From NCBI GenBank assembly GCA_963932465.1, contig OZ010791.1, positions 622,301,800-622,365,799 on the forward strand: a DNA stretch of 64,000 nt, written 5' to 3'. This DNA is from Maratus speciosus. Lineage: Eukaryota; Arthropoda; Arachnida; Araneae; Salticidae. Position numbers and translations under genes: made by a program. The notes beneath the pieces were generated by a model that ran no database searches, had not been told where the DNA came from, and saw only the letters and a list, made by a program, of their open reading frames with translations. Below, piece by piece: positions 1 through 10,187 of this stretch. The stretch's first letter is position 1, and each line of letters opens with the position of its first letter.

Positions 1-1134
1 AGAATCATTGCCTATCATGGTATACCTATCATTGAATCAATTATGTATTATAGGATTTTTAAATAGAATGAAGAAAACTTTTATTAATGTATTTTATGTT
101 TTAATTTGATTTTCATAGCATTTGAAGTGATACATACTTTATTGCAGAGGTTTACAAAAGATTATTTCCTGTGTCATAGAAAGTGCATAGTGTTTACAGG
201 GACACACAAAAGATTTCGGATACTTTACCTTATTGGAAATACTGTACATTAGTAATGATTGCTAGAGGTGCATTTTTAGTTGTGATATGAGTTTTTAAGT
301 TTAATTAAATATTTCCATATTACGTTGTGTGTATAAAGGCTGTAGATCATATACAGGGCTACACAAAAGAAATCGTAAGGGTATTGCTGGAAGTGCATTT
401 TTAGTTGTGTTTGAGTTTTTAAGTTTAACTAAATTTTTCCATATTACGTTGTGTGCATAAATGCTGTAAATCATATACAGGGCTACACAAAAGAAATCTT
501 AAGGGTTTACTGAGTATGAATGAAAGTAGCTTAAAGGGGATTTTTAAATGAGTTATGCATTTTTACACTGAAGTACATTTAGTATACTAAGATATGTTTG
601 GAGAATATAGATAAAATGATATACAGGTCCACACAAAGAATTAGATACATGGCCGTCTATGGATGATAATCTCTGGAAGTGTGATTTCACTGGTTTTAAG
701 GATGTTTTAATCTTAGTTAAATATTAGCTAAATAGTGGTATGTACATAAAGATAGTAGGTAAAATACAGGGTTGTATGAAAGTATTCAAGTATGCTTCCG
801 TCTATTGACATAAATTTCTAAAAGTCAAATTCCGACCTATTTATGTGCTTTTAACAATTTCCAACATAGTTGAAAGTCTTTATGGATTCGATTTGTCTGC
901 CCATCTGTCTGAACTCTAACTTGTATTAATATAATTTGTATTGCTGTGTAATTGATATATGTTATTGAGATTGTTTTACTATGTTCGGTATTGAAAATAA
1001 AGTATGTATCACTTCAAATGCTATGAAAATCAAATTAAAACATAAAAGACATTAATAAAAGTTTTCTTCATTCTATTTAAAAATCCTATAATACATAATT
1101 GATTCAATGATATACCATGATAGGTAATGATTCT
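1..1134. mobile_element. Foldback-type element with ~140-bp terminal inverted repeats
   Basis: Bases 1-143 reappear as the reverse complement at about 997-1134, with one 4-5 base indel near position 25 and a few substitutions. The interior has no coding frame and is filled by degenerate tandem repeats, a build typical of foldback or MITE-like non-autonomous DNA elements. The left flank lies outside the window, so no target duplication can be read and the true left end may extend a few bases further. Superfamily unknown. Confidence 0.75.
180..785. repeat. Degenerate tandem repeat inside the foldback element
   Basis: A motif close to ATACAGGGCTACACAAAAG recurs near 196, 353, 477, 622 and 764, spaced 124-157 bp. 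The two best units (about 266-374 and 391-498) match over roughly 105 bp, including a shared TTTCCATATTACGTTGTGTG block. Outer units are diverged. This is probably the internal repeat array of the element at 1-1134. Confidence 0.7.
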
Positions 1135-2145
1135 AGGTTGCCATGGCGATTAAGTCCTTTTAAGATGAATTCATATTACTTCCGTATTACTGAATTTAAT
1201 ATGTAGAATCATAATAAATTTTGTATTCATGCCCTTTTTGCCCAAGAGTGTAACTTATTGCACCAAGATCTGAATATTTATAAAACTAGTTATAGTACGC
1301 ATGCACCTCATTTGCCACATTTGATATTGCAATTTCTAACTTGTTTAGGATATATAGTAGGCTTATCCTTACAAATATGATACAAATAAGTAAAAATTCA
1401 GTGACTTTTACTGGAACTGTATATATGCAGTTCCTGTAAACTTTTCTGAATTTTTTAAACGTTTCTAAAATTTGTTAAACTCAAAAGTGGAAGTTCTCCT
1501 TTACAGTGAAGGTAGTTCCCAATGGTATTGATCAACAGCAAAAAAATCAAAATCTTTGAGATTGGCATTTCCAAAAAAAAAAATTTTTTTTGAAAAACAA
1601 TTTTTTTTTTTTCAAAAGGCTGCCACAAGAAAAGTTGAATACATTTTTCAAAATTGGGTATATCATTTTAAACAGAAGAATATTATCTTTAAAATAAAAT
1701 AAACCACAACAAAATATCTTGCACCGTTCTAGAGATAGAGCACTTTAAAATTTTTATCGAAAATCGCGACTGAGAAAGGATGCCGGGGATATCATCTTTG
1801 GCGGCCTGTATCTTGGGCCAGGAATTTTTTGGGGCAAAATGAAAATATACAAGTATCTTACTTTTTCTTAAATTTTAACGTATGTTCAATTAAAAAACTT
1901 CTGAGACTATGAAGGTAACCCCCCTGCCTGAGTTGATATGGATTCAGCCTTTTAGAAAAAGTTTCAAGATCTTTTTCTTTTAGTTATATCTTAACCATTC
2001 GTCACATGCATCAGATATAGTAGCATCTTCTTTTTTAAGTTTATCTAAAGCAAGGGAAATAGGCTTAAGTTGATTTTATAAATGTTTTACTTCTTTGTAT
2101 ACATTGTTAATGATTTTAACAATGTTACCAATATTATCTTCATGC
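1135..2145. other. No gene seen; AT-rich spacer
   Basis: Intergenic or decayed transposon sequence with A/T homopolymers around 1570-1610. The right part (about 1980-2145) may still belong to the decayed hAT element whose transposase fragment starts at 2146. No frame, RNA gene or terminal repeat could be supported. Confidence 0.5.
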
Positions 2146-2445
2146 TCATCTGCAATTTTTCATTTCAATAACATGCTTCATTATTGAATTAACTTTGTTT
2201 GTGTTTGTAATATCTTGTCCTACAAGATTCAAGTAATCTGCAACACATCCATAAGAAATAAACAGTTCGTCTCTATATGCATTTTGAAAATCTTCTCTCA
2301 TGCGTTTCATCTTGTTTTCATTGTCACTTAGAAAACTTCTTACTTTACAAGCAAACTTGTTCAAACCTCTTCTTTAGCATCAGCTGCTAGTTTTAAACAA
2401 TACTGGGCAGATTTCTTAGATGCCCCTGTATCAACAGCTGAAAGG
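2146..2445 (-). pseudogene. hAT-type transposase fragment (DUF659-like region)
   Basis: Read on the minus strand, a 72-residue stretch contains FACKVRSFLSDNENKMKRMR followed by YGCVADYLNLVGQDI. This is the pattern of the RNase H-fold region of hAT transposases of the DUF659 type: a (C/G)KVRSFxxDN block, then a GCxAHxLNLxxxDI block. Upstream on the same strand, a second frame shows a plausible N-terminal continuation broken by a stop and frame change near 2365-2400. Only about 100 residues of an expected 500-700 survive, so this is a relic that cannot make a transposase. The nearby right end at 2766 could belong to the same element. Identification rests on motif resemblance only. Confidence 0.6.
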
Positions 2446-2639
2446 AAGAATGACTTTTTTCCCTGTTGATACACTATTAACAATGATAGGGCAATTATGG
2501 ATCTAGCTTTCTTATTGTATTGCATAAGCATATTTTACTAATGAGCCTCCTTAACTTATCAGTGTATTATTTTTTTAACTGCCTGTTACTTTTATTACTT
2601 ATTAAGTTACTTTTAATTGCAAAGAAAAAATAATTATTA

Positions 2640-2766
2640 AAATTAAGACCATTTTTAACAGTTTTGACCATTTCTGACCACTTTTGACCAATTTTGGACG
2701 GTTAAAACCACTTTTATCCAGTGTCCTGGTCAAAATCAATTTTGACCGGTTAAAATTACAATCCTG
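2640..2766. mobile_element. hAT-like right terminus with subterminal repeats
   Basis: Several copies of TTTTGACCA or close variants (both orientations, about 2648-2750) lead to an end CAATCCTG at 2759-2766. A CA..TG type end with clustered subterminal motifs is usual for hAT elements. It sits just upstream, in minus-strand terms, of the transposase fragment at 2146-2445, so both may be parts of one decayed element. No matching left end was found. Confidence 0.4.
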
Positions 2767-3181
2767 ATGCTAGATCACATACTTTTCTAGAAAATCACAT
2801 TCTTCCATTACATACAAATTTTACTTTGCATGCTCAGCAGGAGAGTTGAGGGGCACTCGAGGTACCTATCAATTATAGGTGCAGATTCATGGTCGCCTGT
2901 CGCCACATGGCGACAAAATTTTTTGCTGTGGCCACTAACTTTTGGTGTCCAAGTCACCATGTTTTTTTTTATAGAAAAACAAATGCTGTAGTTTGATTTT
3001 TATAGTGCAAGATGAGATTTTTTTATATAACAAAACTTTTATAACTTAATACAACTTTTGTATACAAAATCAAAATAAGAAATATTGTTTTCCTAATAGT
3101 CCTTACTATCATGTATGCTTAGCTTATACACATAATTTTTAAAACTGTATCTTGACCAATTTTATCTTCTGACTGTACATA
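2767..3181. other. No gene seen; AT-rich spacer
   Basis: Contains one small perfect inverted repeat (GTCGCCA..TGGCGAC, near 2899-2914). No reading frame or recognisable repeat family. The last two bases (TA, 3180-3181) are the left target duplication of the Tigger-like element that follows. Confidence 0.5.
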
Positions 3182-3989
3182 GAGTAGAACCTCGATTATC
3201 CGAAGTAATTGGGACCGACCCTCTTTCGGAAAATCGAAATTTTCCGATAATCGAGAATGCTTCAATTTTAAGATTATGAAGAAATATATGCAATATTTCG
3301 TATTATGGTAATAAGGGCTTAATAAAAAATAACAAAATAGAAACAAAAATAAATTACCTGAATTTTAATTTTGAAATTAAGCACCTTTTACATATATCAC
3401 AAGGGTATGAAAAAAAGTTTTGTTTGTCGCAGTTTTGATTGCCTTTGCTTTGCAGCTCGATCACAAAGTTTTTTTTAAAATACTATTAGTTCACCAGTAT
3501 AACAGTCTTTCTGCTGCTCCAGGCATCCCAAACCTTTTGCAAAACATTCAAAAGCAACATTCAAACTGAATGTTTGAATGCATGCATTGCAGAATGCATG
3601 CAATGCATTCTGAATGTTTGAAGCAAACATTCAAACATTCAGAATTGCTAATTTGTTCGTTTTCTTCGCTCCACTTCGCAGCTTACAGGAGCTCAAGTTA
3701 TTCATAGGAACTCTATGAAAAGGGATTGAAAATATTTAGATGTAGGGTAGATGTACCAGTTTTGGCCATATTTAGAGAAAATTTGAAATAGAAATTTTAC
3801 ATTTCTTGATCGATTGAAGCATATTAAATCATAATAACATCATTCTTTAGTAAATTTAATTGTCTTTCTGTTAACTATAATGACTTTCTACAGAATATTT
3901 TAGATTGTGAGTAATAACTCATCAAGCAATTTATTCCAATTTGTACCAGTTTTGGCCACTCCAATATCATGTAGTTTAACAAACATTTT

Positions 3990-4286
3990 TGTTACTGATC
4001 GTAATTAAAATCTCCCGTACGAGGGCGCTGTGTCAGCGCCGTAATTTTATTTATTATTCCAATCGTCTGCGCGTTGACGATAGATTGTAATTTAGTTACT
4101 AGTGAGTGGAAACACTGAATTTTTGTTGTTGTTGTTAGTGAGATAATGGAATGTTTGATTTGGAAACGGCCAGAGAGACTGTTTCACTCTTAACAATTAT
4201 TGTTTTAAAATAAAGAAATATACAGTTCACTGCGAAGAGTTCCTTAAAAATGGTGTCATTGAGTAACTTATTGTTTATTCTTAACA
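3990..4286 (+). repeat. 5' LTR of BEL/Pao element
   Basis: Direct repeat of 9891-10187. It contains a perfect hairpin GGCGCTG-TGT-CAGCGCC (4024-4040) and an AATAAA signal at 4209-4214 that probably serves polyadenylation. Terminal dinucleotides are TG and CA. Confidence 0.97.
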
Positions 4287-4291
4287 TAAAT

Positions 4292-4303
4292 TGGTCCTTC
4301 GAG
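4292..4303 (+). promoter_or_regulatory. Primer binding site of BEL/Pao element
   Basis: TGGTCCTTCGAG begins 6 bases after the LTR. It is complementary to the 3' end of animal tRNA-Tyr (CTCGAAGGA plus CCA) over 12 bases. The tRNA assignment is from memory of tRNA ends. Confidence 0.7.
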
Positions 4304-4395
4304 GCCAAAGTAAACGGATTTATCGTTTGCTTTTAGAGTCAAGAATCAGCGACGAGACTTGGTTTCTTTGAATAAGGTAGGACTTTTTCTTTAAC

Positions 4396-5181
4396 ATGTC
4401 TACTGAATTAAAAAATATTTTGACAAAAAAAAGAGTTTTAAAATGTAAAATTACTAAATTTGTGAGTGAAATTAAATTAAGTGACTCTGATGAATGTTCT
4501 TTAGAACTTGTAAATACGAAATGTGATCAATTCAATACAGAATTGAAAGAAATGTTTGATAAAATTTATTCATTGTGCGATGAGGAGGAAATTGATAAAT
4601 ATATCGATGAACAATCATCGATTGAAAAAGAGTTAGATGAAACTTGGTTAAAAATTAAAAGAGCGAAACAAAAACAAATAAATGTTCTTAATGAATCAAA
4701 GCCGAAACAAGAGAATAGTGTAACGGAAGTTCGACTTCCCACGATTAATCTACCTTCTTTTAGTGGAAACGTACAGGATTGGATATATTTTAGTGATCTT
4801 TTTAAATCTAGCGTTCACAATAATAGCGCACTTTCGGGTGCTCAAAAGTTATCATATTTGAAATCTTCGCTTCATTCTGAAGCTGCAAAAGTTGTACAAA
4901 GTATGACGATTTCAGATGATAATTATCAAACAGCGTGGTCCTTATTAGAGGAAAGATATTCCAATAAAAGACAACAAGTGTTTGCTCACATTAAAAAATT
5001 AATGTCCATTAATTCAATACAAAGTGAAACACCTAGTGCTATTCTTAATTTAGCAGATACCGCCAGTGAATGTATCAGATCTCTAGAAATTCTCGATCAA
5101 AAAATTGAAGGGTTTGGCGGATACAATAATAACTTATATATTGTGGCAGAAATTAGATGGGTCCACAAAATTATGGTTTGA
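4396..5181 (+). CDS. gag: BEL/Pao Gag, N-terminal part
   Basis: Structural polyprotein start, 261 codons from an ATG 110 bases after the 5' LTR. Gag assembles the virus-like particle in the cytoplasm. The first 95 residues are charged and helical. A segment around residues 115-200 (LPTINLPSFSGNVQDWIYFS, then QKLSYLKSSLHSEA and a W-x-LLEERYSN block) is the conserved capsid-like region of BEL/Pao Gag proteins. The frame stops early: the natural continuation (a WQKLDGSTKLWFE-type block) lies in the next frame from about 5105. The last 25 or so residues of this frame are therefore out-of-frame residue. The change sits on a run of six A (5099-5104), consistent with gain of one base, an assembly error, or less likely programmed +1 slippage. 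Confidence 0.85.
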   Translation: MSTELKNILTKKRVLKCKITKFVSEIKLSDSDECSLELVNTKCDQFNTELKEMFDKIYSLCDEEEIDKYIDEQSSIEKELDETWLKIKRAKQKQINVLNESKPKQENSVTEVRLPTINLPSFSGNVQDWIYFSDLFKSSVHNNSALSGAQKLSYLKSSLHSEAAKVVQSMTISDDNYQTAWSLLEERYSNKRQQVFAHIKKLMSINSIQSETPSAILNLADTASECIRSLEILDQKIEGFGGYNNNLYIVAEIRWVHKIMV

Positions 5182-8100
5182 ACGTGAACAAAAAAAAGAC
5201 GAGCTACCAAAATTAAAAGAATTAATCGAGTTTTTAAAAAGACAAGCGAGAACACTGCAAGTTTCCAAACCTCTTATAAATAATGTAACTCCTAAATGCA
5301 ATGCTCAACAACGAATCACTAGTATGGTATCTACATCTAATGGTAAAAACTCAAAAACATTTAAATGTGTTAAGTGTCAGAGTAATGAATTCCACGGTTT
5401 GCACAAATGTCCAGAATTCTTAAATCTTTCAGTGGCTTCTAGATATGAATTCGTAAAGAAAAATAATATTTGTTTTAACTGTTTAAAATTCCACTCGGTT
5501 AGAAATTGTAAATCTACTTATTCTTGCCAGAAATGTATGAAAAAACATTTGAGTTTACTGCATTTCGAGAATGAAAATGAAAAGCAAATTCAAAACAGCG
5601 ATAGAAAAAATGAATTTATTTCAAAACCCGAGGTCAGTGATTGCAATACCCAAAACCAGAATCAAATCGTAGCGCATTCAAATCTAGACCCGAATGCTGC
5701 AACATTTCACATTTCTAACGAAAGAGCATTTTCAGGTACATCTGTTTGTGAGATGAATTATTTAAGTTCTGGCATCTTATCAACTGTCATTGTTTATATT
5801 AAAAATAAATTTGGTGAATTTAAGCCGTTAAGAGGTTTGATTGATGCTGGATCAATGAGTAATTTCATTACGATTCAGTGTGCTGATTATTTAGGAATTA
5901 AGAAAGAAAAAATAAAAGTTGCGGTTTCAGGATTAAATGGCATCTCCGTGAATATTAACTCCAAGGTAAAAGCATTAATTTCGAACAATTCAAATTTTAA
6001 GGCGGAAATAGAACTTCTTTGTGTACCAAAAATATCGGATACTATTCCAGTAAATCGGATTAACGTTCCAACAGAACAATACCTTAATAACATTAAATTA
6101 GCGGATCCAGAATTTTACAAACCTGGAAAAATTCATGTTCTTTTGGGAGCTCAAATATTTTATGATCTTTTAGAAGTCGGTCGAATTGAAGTCCCCAATT
6201 CTAATTTAAAATTCCAAAACTCGGTATTTGGATTCATTGCCTGTGGAAGCGTATTAAATCCTGACAATCAAATCACGCAAAATACTCATTGTGGGCTTGT
6301 TTGTAACTATGAAGATTTGACAAAAGAAGTTCAAAAATTCTTTCAGTTAGAAACATTAGGGATAAAAGACGATCCCACATGTACTGACGAAGAAAGAGCA
6401 TTAGAAATATTCGAAAAATCTGTATCTTATAAAAATAAACGTTACGAAGTTACCTTACCATGGAAAAAAGATTGGCGAGAAATGAACGACAATTTCAAAA
6501 TAGCCAATAATAGACTAAACTGTCTTAAATTGAAAATGAAGCGAAAATTAGAGCTTCGTGCTCAATATTGTGAGACTTTGAAAGATTATGAAAATAAAGA
6601 AATCATAGAAAAAATAGCGGAAACGCACAAGCCAGTGGAGAAACCACTTTTTTATCTTCCACATCAACCTGTCTTTAGACAAAGCCTGACAACAAAAATG
6701 AGAGTAGTCTTCGATGCCAGCTCACACGATGTTGGCGAATTATCGTTAAATGATTGTCTTTGGCCAGGTCCAAATCTAAATCCAAACATATTCGATCTAC
6801 TTATCAATTTTAGATTAAACAAAATAGCATTGATAGGTGATATAGAAAAAGCCTTTCTGCAGATATCCCTAGCGGAGAAAGACAGAGATGCAGTGAGGTT
6901 TTTATGGATTGGAGATAGAGGTATAGAAATATATCGCTTCAACCGAGTTCTTTTTGGTATGAATGCTTCCCCGTTTCTTCTTGCTGCTACTCTAAGAAAA
7001 CATATCAAGAAATTTCAAGTTAGATATCCTACAACAACAAAGTCATTAGATAGGTGCCTCTACGTTGATGATTTCATCGCTGGTGCTGACAACTTGCAAG
7101 ATGCGTTAGAAATCTCTCGAAATGCTGTTTATATTATGAGCGAGGCAAGTATGAAACTCAGAAAATGGTCAACTAATGATAACGATTTGATGGAGCAATG
7201 GAAACAAGAAGGGTTTGATACTCAGCCTCTACACAACCCAATTGAATTAGGATTTGACTCAACAAAGGTTCTAGGAATGTCTTGGCATACGAGTGAAGAT
7301 TGCTTTATCGTAGATGTAAAAGGCTTATTAGAAATGTTATCAAAAAATGAAAACACCAAGCGCTTCATCCTGCGTGCTATTGGAAAAATATTCGACCCTC
7401 TTGGCTTGCTCACTCCTTATACTATTCGCATGAAATGCCTATTTCAAGATCTGTGGTTGAGGAAAATTGCTTGGGATGAAGATCTACCAATAGATGTTAA
7501 AGAAAAGTGGCTTCAATGGTGTTCTGAGATCCCACGCCTCTCCGACCTAAAAATTCCAAGAATTGTGCTAAATTCAACGAAAGAAGAAAATTCAGATGTG
7601 GTAGAGATTCACTGTTTTTGCGATGCTAGTAAGAAAGCCTTCGGCACTGTCATATACCTCAGAATTGTAAAAGAAAATGCTATTGAAGTTAACCTTGTGA
7701 CTTCAAAAAGTAGAGTTACACCTCTTAAAAAAATCACTTTACCAAGATTAGAGCTATTGGGAGCTTTACTTGCTGCCCGACTAGGTAATGCAGTCAAGAA
7801 AATAGTAGATCATAAGAAGCCATCAGATGTGTTCTTCTGGACAGACTCGAAAATCACTTTGTACTGGATTAGAGGTTCTAGTAAAAGATGGAAATCATTC
7901 ATAGCGAATCGTGTCAACGAGATTCAATCTTTGACTGACTCCAATTCGTGGTTTCATTGTCCGGGAAAGTCTAATCCAGCCGACCTCCTTACCAGAGGCG
8001 TCAGTGTTGATATGCTCTTAGAAAAGGATTTGTGGTTTAAAGGTCCCCCCTTTTTGAGAGAAACTGTTCTCCCAACTAATGACTGCAACATCCAAAATTC

Positions 8101-9682
8101 GCCAGATGACTATTCTGATGAACTAAAGAAAACAGTTAAATGTGAAAATGATAACTCTTTAGTTACTCTAGCTATTTATGATCAAAATTATTTATTAGAT
8201 TATATTATTAGTGTTAGTAATAATTATATAACTATCATTCGTATTTTATGTTATGTGCTTAGATTTATTCATAACCTTCGAAATGTTAATAGAGTGAAAG
8301 ATCATCTTACTTCTAAAGTATTGAATGCTGCAGAATTATCACTGATAAAGATGGTTCAACAAAGTGAGTATCAGGAAGAAATAAAATGTCTTCAGAAAGG
8401 TAATTCGGTACCAAATAAAAGTAAACTAAATTCTTTAAATTGTTTCTTAGATGAAAGTAATATTTTAAGAGTTGGGGGTAGATTGGGTAACTCATATTTG
8501 ACAACAAATGAAAAACATCCTATGGTTCTGCCAAGTAAGCATCCCCTTACTTTAATTATTGTAAGATATTTTCATTTAAAGTATTTACATGTAGGATCAC
8601 AAACATTGTTGTACCATATTCGTCGTAAATTTTGGATAACTAATGGTAGAAACATCTGTCGCAAAATAACATATGAATGTGTCACTTGTTTTAAAAACAA
8701 GCCTGTATTAGCGAGTCAAGTTATGGGTGACTTGCCCAAAGAGCGTGTTACACCTTCATTTCCATTTTCCATTATTGGAACTGATTATTGTGGCCCTTTT
8801 TACATTAAATTCAAAAATCAAAGGAAAGGTACATATAATAAAGTGTATGTATGTATATTCGTTTGTCTCTGCACCAAAGCTATTCATCTAGATTTCGTTT
8901 CAGATCTCACTTCTGCAGCCTTCATTGCTTGTTTTAAGCGCTTTGTTAGCAGAAGGGGAAAGTGTTCAAAAATATTTTCTGACAATGCAAAAAACTTTGT
9001 AGGGGCAAACTTAGAATTGAAAAGGCTTCACAATTTGGTTAGACACCCAGATGAAGCATTAGCTGATTATTTTGCAAGGGAAAATATCGAATGGAATTTT
9101 ATTCCTCCGAAAGCGCCGAACTTCGGTGGTCTTTGGGAGGCAGGGGTTAAATCATTCAAATTCCATCTAAAACGTGTAATTGGTAACGCGCACCTCACTT
9201 TAGAGGAATTTCTGACAGTAATTCTAGAAATTGAAAGTGTTTTGAACTCAAGACCTCTGTCCCCATTGTCATCAGATTTCGACGATTTCGAGACTCTGTC
9301 ACCGGGTCATTTTCTTATAGGTAGGCCCTTAACGTCTATTATTGAACCCCAGCTCACTGAAATTTCGGAAAACAAACTTAGCAACTGGCAAAAAATAACA
9401 AAATATAGCCGGCAAATATGGAAATTATGGAAGCGGGACTATCTGAACACCTTGCAGCAACGTAATAAATGGCAAATAAATAAAAACAATATAAATGTTG
9501 GTTCTCTCGTATTGATCAAAGATGAAAATATGCTCAGCACAAAATGGGCAACAGGTAGGATTTCCGAGATATTTCTCGGTAAGGACAAAAAAGTTCGAGT
9601 AGTGAACATTCGTCTGCCTAACGGTACAATAATAAAGAGAGATGTGAGAAGTATTTGTCCTCTTCCAATTAATGGAAACTAA
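5105..9682 (+). CDS. pol: BEL/Pao Gag C-terminus and Pol polyprotein
   Basis: Open frame of 1525 codons with no ATG at its 5' edge, being the continuation of Gag after a frame change. Order of domains: Gag zinc knuckles (a CVKC..HGLHKC block, CFNCLKFHSVRNC, CQKCMKKHLSLLH; residues about 88-155); aspartic protease with DAG at 247-249; reverse transcriptase with YVDD at 653-656; RNase H (CDASKKAFG, D840); integrase with an HHCC zinc region, then catalytic D1227, D1293 and E1345 (contexts GTDYCGPF, SDNAKNF, LWEAGVK). The C-terminus resembles DUF5641, the tail domain of BEL/Pao integrases. All key catalytic residues are present, and no stops or other breaks occur. The product copies element RNA into DNA in the particle and inserts it in the nucleus. 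Function depends on whether the upstream frame change is real. Confidence 0.95.
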   Translation: MKGLADTIITYILWQKLDGSTKLWFEREQKKDELPKLKELIEFLKRQARTLQVSKPLINNVTPKCNAQQRITSMVSTSNGKNSKTFKCVKCQSNEFHGLHKCPEFLNLSVASRYEFVKKNNICFNCLKFHSVRNCKSTYSCQKCMKKHLSLLHFENENEKQIQNSDRKNEFISKPEVSDCNTQNQNQIVAHSNLDPNAATFHISNERAFSGTSVCEMNYLSSGILSTVIVYIKNKFGEFKPLRGLIDAGSMSNFITIQCADYLGIKKEKIKVAVSGLNGISVNINSKVKALISNNSNFKAEIELLCVPKISDTIPVNRINVPTEQYLNNIKLADPEFYKPGKIHVLLGAQIFYDLLEVGRIEVPNSNLKFQNSVFGFIACGSVLNPDNQITQNTHCGLVCNYEDLTKEVQKFFQLETLGIKDDPTCTDEERALEIFEKSVSYKNKRYEVTLPWKKDWREMNDNFKIANNRLNCLKLKMKRKLELRAQYCETLKDYENKEIIEKIAETHKPVEKPLFYLPHQPVFRQSLTTKMRVVFDASSHDVGELSLNDCLWPGPNLNPNIFDLLINFRLNKIALIGDIEKAFLQISLAEKDRDAVRFLWIGDRGIEIYRFNRVLFGMNASPFLLAATLRKHIKKFQVRYPTTTKSLDRCLYVDDFIAGADNLQDALEISRNAVYIMSEASMKLRKWSTNDNDLMEQWKQEGFDTQPLHNPIELGFDSTKVLGMSWHTSEDCFIVDVKGLLEMLSKNENTKRFILRAIGKIFDPLGLLTPYTIRMKCLFQDLWLRKIAWDEDLPIDVKEKWLQWCSEIPRLSDLKIPRIVLNSTKEENSDVVEIHCFCDASKKAFGTVIYLRIVKENAIEVNLVTSKSRVTPLKKITLPRLELLGALLAARLGNAVKKIVDHKKPSDVFFWTDSKITLYWIRGSSKRWKSFIANRVNEIQSLTDSNSWFHCPGKSNPADLLTRGVSVDMLLEKDLWFKGPPFLRETVLPTNDCNIQNSPDDYSDELKKTVKCENDNSLVTLAIYDQNYLLDYIISVSNNYITIIRILCYVLRFIHNLRNVNRVKDHLTSKVLNAAELSLIKMVQQSEYQEEIKCLQKGNSVPNKSKLNSLNCFLDESNILRVGGRLGNSYLTTNEKHPMVLPSKHPLTLIIVRYFHLKYLHVGSQTLLYHIRRKFWITNGRNICRKITYECVTCFKNKPVLASQVMGDLPKERVTPSFPFSIIGTDYCGPFYIKFKNQRKGTYNKVYVCIFVCLCTKAIHLDFVSDLTSAAFIACFKRFVSRRGKCSKIFSDNAKNFVGANLELKRLHNLVRHPDEALADYFARENIEWNFIPPKAPNFGGLWEAGVKSFKFHLKRVIGNAHLTLEEFLTVILEIESVLNSRPLSPLSSDFDDFETLSPGHFLIGRPLTSIIEPQLTEISENKLSNWQKITKYSRQIWKLWKRDYLNTLQQRNKWQINKNNINVGSLVLIKDENMLSTKWATGRISEIFLGKDKKVRVVNIRLPNGTIIKRDVRSICPLPINGN

Positions 9683-9883
9683 TTTCTTTAATGTATATAT
9701 TTGGTATATTTTGAATATATTTTGTTGTTTAATTTCTATAGTATGTTTTATTGTATTCAAATGTAAAGTAATTTAGCCATTTTTCCTTTGTTATTAATTA
9801 TATCTTTGCATTGTTATATGTAGTATTATGTAATTTTATATTATATATTAGAGTAGTTTTGAAACCTGCAGGTTTCAACGGTC

Positions 9884-9888
9884 GGGAG
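9884..9888 (+). promoter_or_regulatory. Short polypurine tract of BEL/Pao element
   Basis: GGGAG lies two bases before the 3' LTR (9891). It is the only purine run in the expected place for plus-strand priming, and short for the role. Confidence 0.45.
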
Positions 9889-9890
9889 TA

Positions 9891-10187
9891 TGTTACTGAT
9901 CGTAATTAAAATCTCCCGTACGAGGGCGCTGTGTCAGCGCCGTAATTTTATTTATTATTCCAATCGTCTGCGCGTTGACGATAGATTGTAATTTAGTTAC
10001 TAGTGAGTGGAAACACTGAATTTTTGTTGTTGTTGTTATTGAGATAATGGAATGTTTGATTTGGAAACGGCCAGAGAGACTGTTTCACTCTTAACAATTA
10101 TTGTTTTAAAATAAAGAAATATACAGTTCACTGCGAAGAGTTCCTTAAAAATGGTGTCATTGAGTAACTTATTGTTTATTCTTAACA
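9891..10187 (+). repeat. 3' LTR of BEL/Pao element
   Basis: 297 bp, identical to 3990-4286 except T10039. The poly(A) signal AATAAA is repeated at the equivalent position. It is followed by the target duplication ATTTT at 10188-10192. Confidence 0.97.

Larger units (their letters stand above)
3990..10187 (+). mobile_element. BEL/Pao LTR retrotransposon, full length, young
   Basis: A 6198-bp element bounded by 297-bp LTRs that begin TGTTACTGATCG and end TTCTTAACA. It is flanked by a perfect 5-bp target duplication ATTTT (3985-3989 and 10188-10192). It has a tRNA primer site just inside the 5' LTR, a gag-pol coding region with the BEL/Pao domain order, and a short purine tract before the 3' LTR. 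The LTRs differ at one base in 297 (G4138 versus T10039), which indicates recent insertion. One frame change in gag near 5099-5104 separates the coding region into two frames. Confidence 0.97.

Noticed and set aside
3540..3655. Dense GAATGTTTGAATGCATGC-type palindromes
   Set aside because: Local short palindromes only; look like slippage-generated repeats within the Tigger-like shell and not a separate element.
5887..9760. Minus-strand frames within the BEL/Pao coding region
   Set aside because: Shadows of the gag-pol frame; no motifs of their own.
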